From: Deinococcus roseus
Lineage (GTDB): Bacteria > Deinococcota > Deinococci > Deinococcales > Deinococcaceae
Direction: 5' to 3'
Length of the DNA: 64,000 bases
NCBI RefSeq assembly: GCF_014646895.1
Contig: NZ_BMOD01000005.1
Coordinates: 124,001 to 188,000 of the forward strand
Made by a program: the position numbers and the translations under genes. The notes under the pieces were generated by a model, which was not told where the DNA came from, searched no databases, and saw only the letters and a list, made by a program, of their open reading frames with translations. Positions 62,171-64,000 of this stretch are shown here, piece after piece (positions within the stretch are counted from its first letter, which is position 1; the number at the start of each line of letters is the position of its first letter).

Positions 62171-63411
62171 GTTTCACCCAGCACCTGCAAAATCGTCTGA
62201 TGCGCCCGTCCCAGCTGCGTTGACGTGGTGCAGTAGGGGGGCATCAGGTAAAGGGTGTTGCCCAGGGGACGCAACAACAAACCTTTTTGCAAAAACGCAT
62301 TTCTGAGGTTCAGACTGCATGATGAGCCGTACTCTCCCTGACACTGCCATTCAAATGCCAGCAAGGTGCCCAGAACACGGGCACCCTGGATGTCTTTCTG
62401 GGGCTGCAATTCGGTCAGGAAGGTGCGGTGCTGCTCTTCAATGCGTGAAATGTTCTGCAGGGTTTCAGGATGCAGCAGAAGCTCCAGAGAAGCATTTGCC
62501 ACTGCACAGGACAGCGGGTTGGCGGTGTAAGAATGTCCGTGGGCAAATGCACGGCTGAAGGAATTCCCCTCGAACGCTTCAAAGATCTGACTTGTGGTGA
62601 GGGTCACCCCCAGAGGCATGAACCCTCCCGTGATGCCTTTGGAGAGGCACAGGAAATCGGGCTTCACAGGGGTGTGCTGAAAAGCGAACAGTTTTCCAGT
62701 GCGGTAAAACCCTGTCATCACCTCGTCCAGGATGACCAGACCTCCGGCCATTCTGACCTTCTGGCACACGGCTTCCAGAAATTCCGGGCTGTACATGCGC
62801 ATGCCTGCGGCCCCCTGCACCAGAGGCTCCAGAATGACTGCAGCCACATCTGCTGCATGTTGTTGCAGATGACGGTCCAGCCAGTCCAGAGAGGCTTGTG
62901 GGGCTGCCGGGAAAGGCAGGGCATCCACAGCAAAAAGCAGGTGCTCAAAAGGGCCATAAAACCCCGAGCTCTGCCCCACCGACATGGCCCCAAAAGTGTC
63001 TCCGTGGTAACCCCCCTGCAAGGTCAGGATGCGTTTTCTGGGCTGTTCAAGGTTGTGCCAGTATTGCAGGGCCATCTTGAGGGCCACTTCCACACTGGTG
63101 GAGCCATTGTCCGAGAAGAACAGGCGGTCCAGTCCTGAGAGCCTGCACAGGCTTTCTGCAAGCTGTTCTGCGGGCTGGTGGCTGAACCCTGCAAAAATCA
63201 CGTGTTCCAGCGTCTGTGCCTGCTGATAAAGGGCTTCTGCAAGGACGGGATGGGCATGCCCGTGCAAATTGACCCACCAGGAGGAAATCAGGTCCAGCAG
63301 TTCCAGGCCGTCTTCGGTGTAAAGCACGCTTCCCTGACCCCGCACGATTTTGATGGGGTCCGGTGCGGTTCTGGTCTGGGTGAAGGGGGGCCAGATGAAA
63401 TCAGAAGCCAT
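62155..63411 (-). CDS. bioA: adenosylmethionine-8-amino-7-oxononanoate aminotransferase
   Basis: BioA transfers an amino group from SAM to KAPA, making DAPA in biotin synthesis. The 418-residue fold-type I enzyme shows 'DLISSWWVNLHGHAHP', 'FFSDNGSTSVEVALKMALQYW', 'GGYHGDTFGAMSVG', PLP-binding 'LVILDEVMTGFYRTGKLFAFQH' and the lysine in 'LCLSKGITGGFMPLG'. The ATG at 63411 has GGAG just upstream and overlaps the end of bioD by 11 bases. Confidence 0.95.
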   Translation of the reverse strand: MASDFIWPPFTQTRTAPDPIKIVRGQGSVLYTEDGLELLDLISSWWVNLHGHAHPVLAEALYQQAQTLEHVIFAGFSHQPAEQLAESLCRLSGLDRLFFSDNGSTSVEVALKMALQYWHNLEQPRKRILTLQGGYHGDTFGAMSVGQSSGFYGPFEHLLFAVDALPFPAAPQASLDWLDRHLQQHAADVAAVILEPLVQGAAGMRMYSPEFLEAVCQKVRMAGGLVILDEVMTGFYRTGKLFAFQHTPVKPDFLCLSKGITGGFMPLGVTLTTSQIFEAFEGNSFSRAFAHGHSYTANPLSCAVANASLELLLHPETLQNISRIEEQHRTFLTELQPQKDIQGARVLGTLLAFEWQCQGEYGSSCSLNLRNAFLQKGLLLRPLGNTLYLMPPYCTTSTQLGRAHQTILQVLGETKSTP

Positions 63412-63994
63412 GCAGGGTCTCCACAAATGCAGTCAGGCTGGCCGGGGTCAGTTCAGAGAACAGCGGCAGACGAAACAGGATGGGAACGCTACCGTAATGC
63501 TCGATGGCCTGGGTGCCAGTGGGCTCAGCCTCTCCCACCTGCACCACGCCCAGAATTTGAAGGTTTCGGTGCCTGAGGGCCTGCAAGGTCAAAAGGGTGT
63601 GGTTGATGGTGCCAAGCTGTGTTGAAGCCACCACCACCACGGGCAACCCAAAATGCGCCATCACATCCAGCATCAGGTGTTGCCCGTTGATGGGCACCAT
63701 CACGCCTCCTGCCCCTTCCACCACCAGAGGGTTTGTCTCTGGAAGCTGGAGGTCCGAGAGCTGGATCTCTGCACCTGCCAGCTTTGCAGCAGCATGGGGC
63801 GACACTGGCTCTGGAAAGTGGTGCCTGGGCGGCACAGCAGGAGCACCCGTGAGCCTCTGGACGGTTTCGGTGTCCGAATCCAGTCCGGTCTGGATGGGCT
63901 TGAAGTAACTGGCTTTCCAGTGCAGGCACAAAGCAGCGCTGACAATGGTTTTGCCCACCCCCGTTCCTGTTCCGGTCACAAATGCTTTTTTCAT
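63401..63994 (-). CDS. bioD: dethiobiotin synthase
   Basis: BioD makes dethiobiotin from DAPA, CO2 and ATP. The 197-residue enzyme has the P-loop 'VTGTGTGVGKTIVSAAL' (about 5-21), 'YFKPIQTGLDSDTE' and 'VVEGAGGVMVPINGQHLMLDVMAHFGLPVVVVASTQLGTINHTLLT'. It is complete, with the ATG only six bases from the window edge, and overlaps bioA, so the two are one operon. Other biotin genes probably lie beyond the edge. Confidence 0.95.
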   Translation of the reverse strand: MKKAFVTGTGTGVGKTIVSAALCLHWKASYFKPIQTGLDSDTETVQRLTGAPAVPPRHHFPEPVSPHAAAKLAGAEIQLSDLQLPETNPLVVEGAGGVMVPINGQHLMLDVMAHFGLPVVVVASTQLGTINHTLLTLQALRHRNLQILGVVQVGEAEPTGTQAIEHYGSVPILFRLPLFSELTPASLTAFVETLHGF

Positions 63995-64000
63995 TTCTGG

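Overview
The window (about 58-60 % GC by eye) looks like chromosome of a low-GC Deinococcus-type bacterium. This is inferred from protein flavour and promoter style, not from a marker gene. Many genes have a TANNNT -10 hexamer exactly 6-7 bases before the start codon, which implies leaderless mRNAs, a habit well known in Deinococcus. uvrC carries a 17-bp TTACG-N7-CGTAA palindrome resembling the Deinococcus radiation/desiccation response motif. A giant BTAD/TPR regulator, a class II CCA-type nucleotidyltransferase with an HD domain and a bacterial-type AspRS fit the same picture. I saw no rRNA, tRNA, CRISPR array, prophage or insertion sequence.

Layout. 1-4.2 kb: the start of an exported protein running off the left edge, a small membrane protein, an exported DUF3298-like protein, a MATE transporter, an unknown gene and an IPT/TIG-like lipoprotein. 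4.2-7.4 kb: hisS and aspS. 7.5-18 kb: an unknown gene, a bicovalent-FAD oxidoreductase convergent with a 1130-residue AfsR/SARP-like regulator, a decayed LysR-like fragment, a methyltransferase, a cupin, a GH18 lipoprotein and cutC behind an 11-copy heptamer repeat. 17.7-21.3 kb (minus strand): a LiaRS-like two-component operon with a DUF4097 protein. 22.5-24.1 kb: a lipoprotein made of five tandem two-cysteine repeats. 24.1-31 kb: an ABC exporter, a thioredoxin-reductase-like flavoprotein, small zinc-ribbon and membrane proteins, and gluQ-trpB-trpA. 31-38 kb: a Ser/Gly-rich secreted protein, a GH13 amylase with a coupled HAD phosphatase, an M19 dipeptidase, a CCA-type nucleotidyltransferase and an EamA transporter. 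38-46.8 kb: uvrC, a small unknown gene, a Tam-like methyltransferase, an exported TIM-barrel-like protein, a sucrase/ferredoxin-like protein, a lipoprotein, DUF2252, a fatty acid hydroxylase and an SDR epimerase. 46.8-54 kb: PadR, argS, a lipoprotein, an unknown gene, a GH26-like enzyme, and the asp23-nusB-folD-DUF212 operon. 54-64 kb: a papain-like protease, ligA, a BMP-type binding protein, an HD-GYP phosphodiesterase, a BMP-type ABC ATPase and bioD-bioA.

Themes. There are many exported hydrolases (GH18, GH13, GH26-like, a cysteine protease) and at least six lipoproteins or exported proteins of unknown role. Most intergenic regions hold clear bidirectional terminators. Several leaderless promoters carry their own perfect palindrome, suggesting gene-specific operators. 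A family of heptanucleotide repeats (TGCCTTC, GCCGAGG, CGGCTGA) sits directly upstream of genes, sometimes at both ends of a longer inverted or dispersed element. The less familiar items are the five-repeat lipoprotein, these repeats, a 36-bp palindrome over the start codon of the Tam-like gene, a perfect 24-bp hairpin before the cysteine protease, and a bmp ABC locus with no permease gene in view.
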